Below, in pieces: positions 40,487-49,631 of a stretch of 64,000 bases of DNA; positions within the stretch are counted from its first letter, which is position 1, and each line of letters opens with the position of its first letter. The DNA is from Anoxybacillus sp050480245 (GTDB lineage: Bacteria > Bacillota > Bacilli > Bacillales > Anoxybacillaceae): the NCBI GenBank assembly GCA_050480245.1, contig JBCNEQ010000019.1, one strand, 5' to 3'. The notes under the pieces were generated by a model, which was not told the origin of the DNA, did not search any database, and worked only from the letters and a program-made list of their open reading frames with translations. Made by a program: the position numbers and the translations under genes.

Positions 40487-42403
40487 ATGCGCGCAGTCAC
40501 CGTTCGAAAACGATTAACGGCTGTATTGTTGATCGGATTTTTGATTTTTGCCATTATTGATATACGTCTCGGTTATGTGCAATTCGTTTTAGGAGATGTG
40601 TTAACCGAGCGAGCGAAAGATTTATGGAGCCGAAACATACCGTTTGAACCAGAACGCGGAGAAATTGTTGATCGCAACGGGGTGCCGTTGGCAACAAATA
40701 TGAGTGCCCCGTCTGTGCTCGTCGTACCAAGACAAATCGAAAATCCATCTGAAGTGGCACAACATCTCGCACGCATTTTAAACATGCCGGTCGAAAAAGC
40801 GTATAAACATGTAACGAAAAGAACATCGATTGAACGCATTCATCCAGAAGGGCGAAAAATTTCAAACGAGCAGGCAAAACAAATTCGCGATTTAGGGATG
40901 AAAGGGATTTACATTGCTGAAGACTCGAAGCGTTATTATCCGTTTGGAAGATATTTATCGCACGTGCTTGGATTTGCAGGTATCGATAATCAAGGATTGA
41001 TGGGGCTTGAACTTTATTACGACGAACAATTAAGCGGCAAGCCGGGATCGGTGCAATTTTATTCCGATGCAAAAGGGAAACGCATGCCGGGCATGGCGGA
41101 TGCGTACACGCCGCCTGTCGATGGTCTCGATTTAAAGTTGACGATTGATACGCGCGTCCAGACGATTTTAGAGAGAGAACTAAATATCGCTGAAGCGACA
41201 TATCGCCCAGATGGCATTATCGCGATTGCGATGAATCCAAACAACGGAGAAATTTTAGGGATGGCAAGCCGTCCGACATTTGACCCTGCCGATTTTCAAA
41301 ACGTTCCTCCAGAAATTTTTAACCGCAACTTACCCATTTGGAGTACGTACGAACCGGGATCAACGTTTAAAATTATTACGCTTGCTGCGGCATTAGAAGA
41401 AAAAGAAGTGGATTTATTGAAAGAACATTTTCATGACCCAGGATATGTAAAAGTAGCGGGGGCGACGTTGCATTGTTGGAAGCGTGGCGGTCATGGCGAT
41501 CAAACATTTCTCGAAGTCGTGCAAAACTCTTGTAACCCGGGATTTGTTGAGCTCGGTGATCGGCTCGGCAAAGAAAAACTATTTGAATATATTCGCGCAT
41601 TCGGCTTTGGTGAAAAAACGGGTATTGATTTGCAAGGAGAAGGAAAAGGCATTTTGTTTCCGCTCCATCGCGTTGGACCGGTCGAACAAGCAACGACTGC
41701 TTTCGGTCAAGGGGTAGCGGTCACACCGATTCAACAAGTCGCAGCGGTAGCGGCGGCTGTGAACGGCGGCATTTTATACAAACCGTACATTGCAAAAGAG
41801 TGGCTTGACCCTGTCACAGGTGAAGTCGTGCGCCGCCAAACGCCACAAGCGAAAAGACGGGTTATTTCCGAGGAAACGTCAAAACAAATTCGTTATGCGC
41901 TCGAAAGCGTTGTTGCCCAAGGGACAGGTAAAGGGGCGTTTGTCGATGGCTATCGCGTCGGTGGCAAAACAGGGACAGCCCAAAAAGCGAAAGACGGTCA
42001 ATATTTAAAAGATAATCATATCGTTTCTTTTATCGGTTTTGCACCGGCGGACGATCCACAAATTGTTGTATATGTAGCGGTCGATAATCCGAAAGGAACG
42101 GTGCAATTTGGTGGCGTCGTTGCGGCACCGATTGTTGGAAATATTATGGAAGATAGTTTGCGTGCGCTCGATGTCAAACCGCGCAAGCAACAAATTGAAA
42201 AAGAAACGACATGGCTAGATACACGCTATGTAGAAGTACCAAATTTAATCGGTTTAACAAAAAAAGATTTGCAACAGCAACTTTTTAACTTAAAATTAGA
42301 TGGTAGTGGTGAAGGAGATATGGTCATTGAACAGGCACCGAAGCCTGGAGTGAAAGTGAAAGAAGGAGCGACGATCCGGGTTTATTTTGGAACGAAACGG
42401 TAA
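40487..42403 (+). CDS. spoVD: Stage V sporulation protein D (sporulation PBP)
   Basis: A 638-aa class B PBP similar to PbpB but with a single PASTA domain (VPNLIGLTKKDLQQQLFNLKL). Active-site motifs are YEPGSTFKIIT (SxxK), NSCNPGF (SxN) and GGKTGTAQ (KTG). In B. subtilis SpoVD makes spore cortex peptidoglycan with SpoVE and is redox-controlled by StoA; the paired Cys near HCWKRGGHGD and QNSCNP fit that thiol chemistry. SD AAGGAGG lies 9 nt before ATG 40487. The tandem position after pbpB is diagnostic. Confidence 0.95.
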   Translation: MRAVTVRKRLTAVLLIGFLIFAIIDIRLGYVQFVLGDVLTERAKDLWSRNIPFEPERGEIVDRNGVPLATNMSAPSVLVVPRQIENPSEVAQHLARILNMPVEKAYKHVTKRTSIERIHPEGRKISNEQAKQIRDLGMKGIYIAEDSKRYYPFGRYLSHVLGFAGIDNQGLMGLELYYDEQLSGKPGSVQFYSDAKGKRMPGMADAYTPPVDGLDLKLTIDTRVQTILERELNIAEATYRPDGIIAIAMNPNNGEILGMASRPTFDPADFQNVPPEIFNRNLPIWSTYEPGSTFKIITLAAALEEKEVDLLKEHFHDPGYVKVAGATLHCWKRGGHGDQTFLEVVQNSCNPGFVELGDRLGKEKLFEYIRAFGFGEKTGIDLQGEGKGILFPLHRVGPVEQATTAFGQGVAVTPIQQVAAVAAAVNGGILYKPYIAKEWLDPVTGEVVRRQTPQAKRRVISEETSKQIRYALESVVAQGTGKGAFVDGYRVGGKTGTAQKAKDGQYLKDNHIVSFIGFAPADDPQIVVYVAVDNPKGTVQFGGVVAAPIVGNIMEDSLRALDVKPRKQQIEKETTWLDTRYVEVPNLIGLTKKDLQQQLFNLKLDGSGEGDMVIEQAPKPGVKVKEGATIRVYFGTKR

Positions 42404-42438
42404 AGCCTAGAGGGAGCATCCTCATGGCTTCTTTTTCT
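42403..42438 (+). terminator. Probable terminator of spoVD
   Basis: AAGCC (42403-42407) pairs with GGCTT (42426-42430), with inner GAGG/CCTC pairing, then CTTTTTCTG. It could allow some read-through into murE. Confidence 0.6.
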
Positions 42439-42470
42439 GTTTATAAAGAAAAAAGAAAGGACAGATTGAT

Positions 42471-43937
42471 ATGAAGTTACAAACGTTGCTTCGTTATTTG
42501 CATCGCTTTACGCCACACGTTAGCGAAAATCCAACGATTACATCAATTGAAATGGACTCAAGGGAAGTAAAACAAGGTTCGTTATTTGTATGCATCAAAG
42601 GATTTACAGTAGACGGGCACGATTTCGCCAAACAAGCAGTGGCGCGTGGAGCAGTGGCTGTCATTGCAGAAAAGCCGCTCACATTGCCTGTACCGGTCAT
42701 TTATGTAAACGATAGCCGCCGCGCGTTAGCGGTGTTAGCGGATGCGTTTTACGGCCAACCGACGCATCAGCTTCATTTAATTGGTGTGACAGGAACGAAC
42801 GGTAAAACGACGACGACCCATTTAATCGAACGCATATGCCGTCGCGCTGGAAAAAAAACCGGGCTTATCGGTACAATTAACATGAAAATTGGCGATGAAA
42901 CGTATGATGTAAAGAATACAACCCCAGAATCGCTCGTTTTGCAAAAAATATTTCGCAAAATGGTTGATGCGCATGTGGACATCGCTGCGATGGAAGTATC
43001 ATCGCATGCGCTACATATGGGGAGAGTGCATGGTTGCGACTTTGATGTCGCTGTTTTTACGAATTTAACGCAAGATCATTTAGATTACCATCAAACGATG
43101 GACCATTACCGTTGGTCAAAAGGGTTGTTGTTTGCGCAGCTCGGCAACCGTTTTGATCATCAACGTCCGAAGTTTGCGATATTGAATGCAGACGATGCTG
43201 CGTCAGAAGAATATAAAAAAAGTACGGCAGCAACAGTTGTGACGTACGGCATTCATAAAAAAAGCGATATCATGGCGAAAAACGTAGAGATGACGACAAG
43301 CGGCACGACGTTTCAGCTCGTCACGCCGATCGAAACCGTACAAGTGAAAACGAAACTGATCGGTATGTTTAGCGTGTATAATATTTTAGCTGCGGTGAGC
43401 GCTTGTCTCGTTTCAAACATTCCGCTTGCAACCATTGTTGACGCAATCGCTGACATCGAAGGCGTTCCGGGCCGGTTTGAAGTCGTTGATGCTGGTCAGC
43501 CGTTTACCGTCATCGTCGATTACGCTCATACGCCAGATAGTTTAGAAAATGTGTTACAAACGATTCGACAGTTTGCGAAAAAGCGCGTGTTTGTCGTTGT
43601 TGGTTGCGGCGGAGATCGCGATCGGACGAAGCGTCCATTAATGGCGCAAATCGCTGTCAAATATGGCGATGTCCCGATTTTTACATCGGATAATCCACGC
43701 TCGGAAGACCCGATGGCCATTTTAAACGACATGAAACAAGGCGTAACCGAAGACGTTGTATGTATCGTCGATCGAAAAGAAGCCATTACATATGCGATCG
43801 AGCAAGCCGAACAAGACGATGTCGTTTTAATTGCAGGAAAAGGGCATGAGACGTATCAAATCATTGGCAAAGACGTGTTATATTTCGATGATCGTGTCGT
43901 CGCACGCGAAGCTATTCAACGGAGAAAAGATAAATAG
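42471..43937 (+). CDS. murE: UDP-MurNAc-tripeptide synthetase MurE (meso-DAP-adding)
   Basis: A 488-aa Mur ligase: N-terminal UDP-binding domain, ATP loop GVTGTNGKTTTTHLI, TPES, the carbamylated-Lys region and C-terminal domain. The DNPR motif (TSDNPRSEDP) specifies meso-diaminopimelate rather than lysine, consistent with a Bacillus-type A1-gamma wall. ATG 42471 follows AAAGGA. mraY begins 23 bp downstream. Confidence 0.97.
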   Translation: MKLQTLLRYLHRFTPHVSENPTITSIEMDSREVKQGSLFVCIKGFTVDGHDFAKQAVARGAVAVIAEKPLTLPVPVIYVNDSRRALAVLADAFYGQPTHQLHLIGVTGTNGKTTTTHLIERICRRAGKKTGLIGTINMKIGDETYDVKNTTPESLVLQKIFRKMVDAHVDIAAMEVSSHALHMGRVHGCDFDVAVFTNLTQDHLDYHQTMDHYRWSKGLLFAQLGNRFDHQRPKFAILNADDAASEEYKKSTAATVVTYGIHKKSDIMAKNVEMTTSGTTFQLVTPIETVQVKTKLIGMFSVYNILAAVSACLVSNIPLATIVDAIADIEGVPGRFEVVDAGQPFTVIVDYAHTPDSLENVLQTIRQFAKKRVFVVVGCGGDRDRTKRPLMAQIAVKYGDVPIFTSDNPRSEDPMAILNDMKQGVTEDVVCIVDRKEAITYAIEQAEQDDVVLIAGKGHETYQIIGKDVLYFDDRVVAREAIQRRKDK

Positions 43938-43960
43938 GAGATGAGGAAGGTGCAACGATC

Positions 43961-44935
43961 ATGAGCGAGAAAGTCATTTTATTCACGGCAGGGCTTGCCT
44001 TTATCATTACGGTTGTGCTATCGCCGATTTTCATTCCGTTTTTAAGGCGATTAAAATTCGGGCAAAGCATTCGTGAAGAAGGACCAAAATCTCATCAAAA
44101 AAAATCAGGTACGCCTACGATGGGCGGTTTAATGATTTTACTATCGCTTTCAATTACGACGTTTATCATGAGCGATATGTTTTTTGAGCGGACAGCCCAA
44201 ACGTATTTATTGTTGTTCGTTACAATCAGCTACGGATTGCTCGGTTTTGTTGACGACTTTATTAAAGTGGTGATGAAACGCAACCTCGGTTTGACGAGCA
44301 AGCAAAAACTAGCAGGGCAACTGCTCGTTGCGCTCATATTTTACTTTTTCTTTCAACACTACAGCATTTCAACGGTCGTTTCGATTCCAGGGACGAATCA
44401 GTCCGTCGATTTAGGTGCCGCCTACATTTTATTAATTATTTTTATGCTTGTTGGCGGTTCGAATGCGGTCAACTTAACAGACGGCTTAGACGGCTTGCTT
44501 GCGGGTACAGCGGCGATTGCGTTTGGTGCATATGCTGTATTGGCATGGAATCAAGGGCAATATGACATCGCCATTTTTAGCGTCGCTGTCGTCGGTGCGG
44601 TGCTTGGATTCCTCGTTTTTAACGCTCATCCTGCTAAAGTGTTTATGGGCGATACCGGTTCGCTTGCACTTGGGGGAGCGATTGTCGCCATTGCGATTTT
44701 AACGAAACTTGAAATTTTATTAGTAATTATCGGCGGTGTGTTCGTCATCGAAACGTTATCCGTCATTATTCAAGTCATTTCGTTTAAAACGACAGGCAAA
44801 CGCGTGTTTCGCATGAGCCCGATTCATCATCATTACGAATTAATCGGCTGGTCTGAATGGCGCGTTGTCGTGACGTTTTGGGCAGTTGGTTTATTGTTTG
44901 CCATTTTAGGAATTTACATTGAGGTGTGGGTATAA
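43961..44935 (+). CDS. mraY: Phospho-MurNAc-pentapeptide transferase MraY
   Basis: A 324-aa polytopic enzyme (about ten transmembrane helices) making lipid I from undecaprenyl phosphate. Motifs are KKSGTPTMGG, FVDDFIKV (catalytic Asp pair), NAVNLTDGLDGL, NAHPAKVFMGDTGS and the cytosolic HHH loop (SPIHHHYELIGW). Full length. The start ATG 43961 follows GGAAGG. Its stop overlaps the murD start by one base (TAATG). Confidence 0.97.
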   Translation: MSEKVILFTAGLAFIITVVLSPIFIPFLRRLKFGQSIREEGPKSHQKKSGTPTMGGLMILLSLSITTFIMSDMFFERTAQTYLLLFVTISYGLLGFVDDFIKVVMKRNLGLTSKQKLAGQLLVALIFYFFFQHYSISTVVSIPGTNQSVDLGAAYILLIIFMLVGGSNAVNLTDGLDGLLAGTAAIAFGAYAVLAWNQGQYDIAIFSVAVVGAVLGFLVFNAHPAKVFMGDTGSLALGGAIVAIAILTKLEILLVIIGGVFVIETLSVIIQVISFKTTGKRVFRMSPIHHHYELIGWSEWRVVVTFWAVGLLFAILGIYIEVWV

Positions 44936-46269
44936 TGTATAACGGAAAAAAAGTGTTTGTATTAGGGTTAGCGAAAAGTGGATTCGCAGCGGCGAAAAGG
45001 CTTCGTGAGCTAGGAGCGGATGTCGTCGTCAACGATCGAAATGAACCGAGCGAGCAAGATAAACGCGAATTAGAGGCGCTTGGCATCCGTCTCGTATGCG
45101 GAGGGCATCCGCTTGAACTACTTGACGAGCCATTTGATGTTGTCGTGAAAAACCCAGGCATTCCATACTCAAACGCGCTTGTCCAAAAAGCGCTTGACAA
45201 ACAAATTCCGGTCATTACGGAAGTTGAAATTGCCTATGAAACGTCTAAAGCGCCTATTATCGGCATTACAGGCTCAAACGGAAAAACGACGACGACGACC
45301 TTGATTTATCACATGTTGCAAGAAGCGAAACGTCGGCCGCTTATTGCAGGAAATATCGGAACGGTCGCATGCGAAGTGGCGAAACGCGCGACAAAAGATG
45401 ATGTGATCGTCATGGAATTATCCTCGTTCCAGCTGCTTGGAACGATTCGCTTTCGCCCGCACATTGCGGTGTTGTTAAACATTTTCGATGCGCATTTAGA
45501 CTATCATGGGACGAAAGAAGCGTATGCGGAAGCAAAAGGAAACATTTTCAAAAACCAGACAGAAACAGATTATGCTGTCGTCAATGCAGATGACCCGATC
45601 GTTATGCAATTAGCGGAGAAAAGTCGCGCGCAAAAAGTGCCGTTTTCTGCGACTACGCCATTATCGTACGGTGCAACGGTGAAAGAGGGAGCGATTTATT
45701 TTCATGACGAGCGGATCATTGATGTCACAGATGTGGCGTTACGCGGGGCGCATAATATCGAAAATATATTGGCGGCTGTTGCAGCAACAAAACTAGCAGG
45801 TGCAGACAACGATGCCATTCGCCGCGTATTAATGACGTTTACCGGTGTGCCTCATCGTTTGCAGTTTGTTGCTGAAATTAACGGACGAAAATTTTATAAC
45901 GATTCGAAAGCGACAAACATTTTAGCAACACAAAAAGCGTTAAGCGCCTTTCATGAGCCGGTCATTTTACTTGCAGGCGGATTAGATCGCGGCAATGAGT
46001 TTGATGAGCTATTGCCGTACTTCAAGCACGTCAAAGCCGTCATTACGTTTGGACAGACGGCACCGAAAATTGAACGCATAGCGCGCGAAGCGGGAATACA
46101 GCAAGTGAAACGTGTCGATAATGTGGAACAAGCAGCTTTTGCCGCGTATGAATGGTCGTCACCGGGCGATGTCATTTTACTCTCCCCGGCTTGTGCAAGT
46201 TGGGACCAATATAAAACTTTCGAACATCGTGGGGACATGTTTATACATGCGGTGCATAAGCTTAAATAA
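44935..46269 (+). CDS. murD: UDP-MurNAc-L-alanine:D-glutamate ligase MurD
   Basis: A 444-aa Mur ligase adding D-Glu. VFVLGLAKSGFAAAKRL is the N-terminal UDP-substrate Rossmann part; ITGSNGKTTTTTLI is the ATP loop; GVPHRLQFV and NDSKATN complete the Mur signature. ATG 44935 overlaps the mraY stop, 8 nt after GAGGTG; the earlier in-frame GTG 44926 is inside mraY and less likely. spoVE follows. Confidence 0.96.
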   Translation: MYNGKKVFVLGLAKSGFAAAKRLRELGADVVVNDRNEPSEQDKRELEALGIRLVCGGHPLELLDEPFDVVVKNPGIPYSNALVQKALDKQIPVITEVEIAYETSKAPIIGITGSNGKTTTTTLIYHMLQEAKRRPLIAGNIGTVACEVAKRATKDDVIVMELSSFQLLGTIRFRPHIAVLLNIFDAHLDYHGTKEAYAEAKGNIFKNQTETDYAVVNADDPIVMQLAEKSRAQKVPFSATTPLSYGATVKEGAIYFHDERIIDVTDVALRGAHNIENILAAVAATKLAGADNDAIRRVLMTFTGVPHRLQFVAEINGRKFYNDSKATNILATQKALSAFHEPVILLAGGLDRGNEFDELLPYFKHVKAVITFGQTAPKIERIAREAGIQQVKRVDNVEQAAFAAYEWSSPGDVILLSPACASWDQYKTFEHRGDMFIHAVHKLK

Positions 46270-46301
46270 GACGAATTTTAAGTAAATTGAGGTGTTCCGC
46301 A

Positions 46302-47402
46302 TTGCATGGAAAAAAGTCTGCACCTGATTTTTTGTTAATGATCATCACGTTTTCGTTGTTGGCGATCGGGCTCATTATGGTGTATAGCGCAAGCGCCATT
46401 TGGGCGGACTACAAGTTTCACGATTCGTTTTTCTTTGCGAAGCGTCAGCTGTTGTTTGCAGGCGTTGGGATTGTTGCGATGTTTTTTTTCATGAACATCG
46501 ACTACTGGACGTGGCGCACGTGGGCGAAAGTGCTGCTGATCGTTTGTTTCGTTCTTCTCGTCCTCGTTTTAATTCCAGGCGTCGGCATGGTGCGCAACGG
46601 TTCGCGCAGCTGGATTGGCATCGGTGCATTTTCCATTCAGCCATCTGAATTTATGAAAATGGCGATGATCGCTTTTTTAGCAAAATATTTATCCGAAAAT
46701 CAAAAAAAAATTACGTCGTTTAAGCAAGGGTTACTCCCGTCTTTGGCGCTCGTGTTTATCGCCTTTGGCATGATTATGTTGCAGCCGGATTTAGGGACGG
46801 GAACGGTGATGGTCGGCACGTGCGTCGTCATGATTTTTGTCGCTGGTGCGCGCATGAGTCATTTTGTGCTTCTCGGTTTGCTCGGATTGGCAGGGTTTGC
46901 CGGGCTTGTGTTATCCGCTCCGTATCGCATCAAGCGCATTACATCATTTTTAAACCCATGGGAAGACCCGTTAGGAAGCGGTTTTCAAATTATTCAATCC
47001 CTATATGCGATCGGGCCGGGCGGGCTATTTGGACTTGGGCTCGGGCAAAGTCGCCAAAAGTTTTTTTACTTGCCTGAGCCGCAAACCGACTTTATTTTTG
47101 CCATTTTAGCTGAGGAGCTTGGGTTTATTGGCGGATCGCTCGTCTTGCTTCTGTTTAGCTTATTGCTTTGGCGCGGCATTCGCATCGCCTTAGGGGCGCC
47201 TGATTTGTACGGCAGCTTTTTAGCTGTCGGCATCATTGCGATGGTGGCCATTCAAGTTATGATTAATATCGGGGTTGTAACCGGATTAATGCCGGTGACG
47301 GGCATTACGTTGCCGTTTTTAAGCTACGGCGGTTCGTCGTTGACGCTTATGCTCATGGCGATTGGCGTCTTATTAAACATTAGCCGTTATGCGCGCTATT
47401 AA
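46302..47402 (+). CDS. spoVE: Stage V sporulation protein E (SEDS family)
   Basis: A 366-aa SEDS polymerase, the same length as B. subtilis SpoVE, with ten hydrophobic helices. Motifs are MVYSAS, RSWIGIGAFSIQPSEFMK, QPDLGTG, FGLGLGQSRQKFFYLPEPQTDFIFA and TLPFLSYGGSS. It works with SpoVD in spore cortex synthesis. I choose TTG 46302, 7 nt after GAGGTG. It differs from ftsW (7.9 kb) by its location after murD. Confidence 0.93.
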   Translation: MHGKKSAPDFLLMIITFSLLAIGLIMVYSASAIWADYKFHDSFFFAKRQLLFAGVGIVAMFFFMNIDYWTWRTWAKVLLIVCFVLLVLVLIPGVGMVRNGSRSWIGIGAFSIQPSEFMKMAMIAFLAKYLSENQKKITSFKQGLLPSLALVFIAFGMIMLQPDLGTGTVMVGTCVVMIFVAGARMSHFVLLGLLGLAGFAGLVLSAPYRIKRITSFLNPWEDPLGSGFQIIQSLYAIGPGGLFGLGLGQSRQKFFYLPEPQTDFIFAILAEELGFIGGSLVLLLFSLLLWRGIRIALGAPDLYGSFLAVGIIAMVAIQVMINIGVVTGLMPVTGITLPFLSYGGSSLTLMLMAIGVLLNISRYARY

Positions 47403-47404
47403 AG

Positions 47405-47432
47405 GCTGACTTCATGGAAGTCAGCTTCTTCT
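47405..47432 (+). terminator. Possible terminator after spoVE
   Basis: GCTGACTTC (47405-47413), loop ATG, GAAGTCAGC (47417-47425), a perfect 9-bp stem, but the tail TTCTTCTGTT is only moderately T-rich, so it may be leaky. Confidence 0.6.
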
Positions 47433-47458
47433 GTTACTTTTGATGAGGGGGAAAAACG

Positions 47459-48550
47459 ATGAAAATTGTAGTAAGTGGTGGCGGAACAGGAGGTCATATT
47501 TATCCTGCGCTTTCGTTTATTCATGAAGTGAAAAAACAACATCCGAACGTAGATGTATTATATATCGGCACGAAAAAAGGATTAGAAAGTACAATCGTTC
47601 CAAGAGAAAACATTCCGTTTCATGCGATTGACATTAGCGGATTCAAGCGTAGTCTTTCATTTGAAAACGTCAAAACGATCGTTCGTTTTATAAAAAGCGT
47701 GCGCACATGTAAACAACTGTTGAAACAATACAAACCGGACGTTGTGCTCGGCACGGGAGGATATGTGTGCGGACCTGTCGTCTATGCGGCAGCGAAATTA
47801 GGCATACCGACGATCATTCATGAACAAAACAGCATTCCGGGGCTGACGAATACTTTTTTAAGCCGTTATGCCGATAAAGTGGCCATTTGTTTTGAAGAAA
47901 CAAAACAATATTTCCCACAAGAAAAAGTGGTGTTAACAGGAAACCCGCGCGCTTCAGAAGTCGTAGGAAAAGACGGACGAGAAGCGAGACGGTCGCTCGG
48001 ATTAGATGAGAAGAAAAAAACGGTGCTCATTGTCGGTGGTAGTCGCGGAGCGCGTCCGATCAACGAGGCGTTTTTACAAGTGCTTCACGAAGTCGAACAA
48101 AAGCCATACCAATTTTTATATGTTACAGGTGACGTTCATTATGATAAAGTAATAAAGGCGGTACAAGGTGTCGGCAATCCGACAAACGTCATCATTCGTC
48201 CGTTTATTCATAATATGCCGGAAGTATTAGCAGGAATGGATATGATCGTCGCGCGCGCAGGTGCAACGACGCTCGCAGAAATTACAGCATTAGGCATTCC
48301 GAGCGTTTTAATTCCGAGCCCGTATGTGACAAATAATCATCAAGAAAAAAATGCGCGGGCGCTTGAAAAAAAAGGAGCAGCGATCGTTCGCCTAGAAAGC
48401 GAATTGACGGGCGCGCGCTTGCTTGACGATATCGATCGTATTTTGCTGGACGAACAAACGTTGACGAGCATGAAAGAAGCGGCGTTTCAACTCGGCATTC
48501 GCGATGCGGCGGAACGTTTATATCGCGTTATGGTAGAGATGATTTCATAA
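47459..48550 (+). CDS. murG: UDP-GlcNAc:lipid I GlcNAc-transferase MurG
   Basis: A 363-aa GT-B glycosyltransferase forming lipid II at the inner membrane face. The N-terminal loop is VVSGGGTGGHIYPALSF, the second glycine motif VLGTGGYVCGP, then HEQNSIPGLTN, VGGSRGARPIN and the acceptor/UDP region ARAGATTLAEI. The start ATG 47459 follows GAGGGGG. murB follows 40 bp downstream. Confidence 0.97.
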   Translation: MKIVVSGGGTGGHIYPALSFIHEVKKQHPNVDVLYIGTKKGLESTIVPRENIPFHAIDISGFKRSLSFENVKTIVRFIKSVRTCKQLLKQYKPDVVLGTGGYVCGPVVYAAAKLGIPTIIHEQNSIPGLTNTFLSRYADKVAICFEETKQYFPQEKVVLTGNPRASEVVGKDGREARRSLGLDEKKKTVLIVGGSRGARPINEAFLQVLHEVEQKPYQFLYVTGDVHYDKVIKAVQGVGNPTNVIIRPFIHNMPEVLAGMDMIVARAGATTLAEITALGIPSVLIPSPYVTNNHQEKNARALEKKGAAIVRLESELTGARLLDDIDRILLDEQTLTSMKEAAFQLGIRDAAERLYRVMVEMIS

Positions 48551-48590
48551 GCTGCATACGATATATGGAACAGGTAGAGGAGGTATGACA

Positions 48591-49499
48591 TTGGAAAAGC
48601 TACGTGAAGAGCTACTGCAAGCAAATGTTGGAACGGTGAAAGAGAACGAGCGGATGGCCCATCATACGACAATAAAAATTGGCGGACCTGCTGACCTTTT
48701 TGTCGAGCCGAAAAATATAGATAGCTTAAAAAAGACGATGGAGATCGTGCGGAAATATCACGTACCTTGGCGTGCGATCGGCCGCGGTTCGAACTTGCTC
48801 GTATCAGACGAAGGCATTGAAGGCGTCGTCATTAAGCTTGGTGAAGGATTAGACGAGTTGCACATTCATGAGACGGAAGTGACTGTTGGCGGAGGATATT
48901 CGCTTATTAAACTGGCGACCGTCGTTAGTAAGCAAGGATTGTCCGGACTTGAGTTTGCTGGCGGCATTCCGGGAACGGTGGGTGGAGCGGTATATATGAA
49001 CGCCGGCGCTCACGGATCGGATATGTCGCACATCGTGAAAAAAGCACAAATTTTGTTTGAAGACGGAACGATCGAATGGTTGACAAATGAACAAATGGAA
49101 TTTTCGTATCGCACATCGGTATTGCAGAAAAAACGAAAAGGCATTTGTGTTGCGGCAACGCTTGAAATGAAAAAAGGAAAGCGCGACGAGATTGTCGCAG
49201 CGATGCAAAAAAATAAAGATTATCGCCGCGAAACACAACCGTGGAACTATCCGTGCGCCGGAAGTATTTTCCGCAACCCGTTGCCGCAGTATGCGGGGCA
49301 GTTAATTGAACAAGCGGGGCTAAAAGGATATACGATTGGCGGGGCGAAAATTTCTGAACAACATGCGAATTTTATCGTTAATGCAGGGGGAGCAACGGCA
49401 AAAGACGTGCTTCAGCTCATCGACTATGTGAAAAAGACGATTCACGACTTATATGGCGTTTCATTGCAAACAGAAGTTGAAATTGTTGACCGAAAGTAA
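48591..49499 (+). CDS. murB: UDP-N-acetylenolpyruvoylglucosamine reductase MurB
   Basis: A 302-aa FAD enzyme reducing enolpyruvyl-UDP-GlcNAc to UDP-MurNAc. Motifs are HHTTIKIGGPADLFV, AIGRGSNLLVSDEGI, FAGGIPGTVGGAVYMNAGAHG, YPCAGSIFRNP and the C-terminal ISEQHANFIVN. This is the type IIa MurB. TTG 48591 is preferred because AGAGGAGG lies 7 nt upstream; ATG 48585 is only 1-2 nt from it. Confidence 0.95.
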   Translation: MEKLREELLQANVGTVKENERMAHHTTIKIGGPADLFVEPKNIDSLKKTMEIVRKYHVPWRAIGRGSNLLVSDEGIEGVVIKLGEGLDELHIHETEVTVGGGYSLIKLATVVSKQGLSGLEFAGGIPGTVGGAVYMNAGAHGSDMSHIVKKAQILFEDGTIEWLTNEQMEFSYRTSVLQKKRKGICVAATLEMKKGKRDEIVAAMQKNKDYRRETQPWNYPCAGSIFRNPLPQYAGQLIEQAGLKGYTIGGAKISEQHANFIVNAGGATAKDVLQLIDYVKKTIHDLYGVSLQTEVEIVDRK

Positions 49500-49532
49500 T
49501 GAAATTTCCCCATCCTAATTTTTGCTATATTA

Positions 49533-49541
49533 TGCTATAAT
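49533..49541 (+). promoter_or_regulatory. Extended -10 promoter upstream of divIB
   Basis: TGCTATAAT (49533-49541) is a perfect extended -10. Transcription would begin near 49548, before the terminator-like hairpin at 49559-49589. Confidence 0.5.
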
Positions 49542-49558
49542 ATAAAATAGAAACAATG

Positions 49559-49597
49559 AACTAACGGTTGCTGCCACGCACCGTTAGTTTTCTTGTT
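49559..49597 (+). terminator. Terminator or leader attenuator between murB and divIB
   Basis: AACTAACGGT (49559-49568), 11-nt loop, ACCGTTAGTT (49580-49589), followed by TTCTTGTT. It lies downstream of an extended -10 promoter and upstream of divIB, so it could end murB transcripts or attenuate the short divIB leader. Confidence 0.65.
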
Positions 49598-49631
49598 ATT
49601 TTGATTTGGTCCATCGACCGAGGTGGAGTGA

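Noticed and set aside
40554..41201. 215-aa open frame antisense to spoVD
   Set aside because: Shadow of the spoVD coding sequence; no family motif and no ribosome-binding site.
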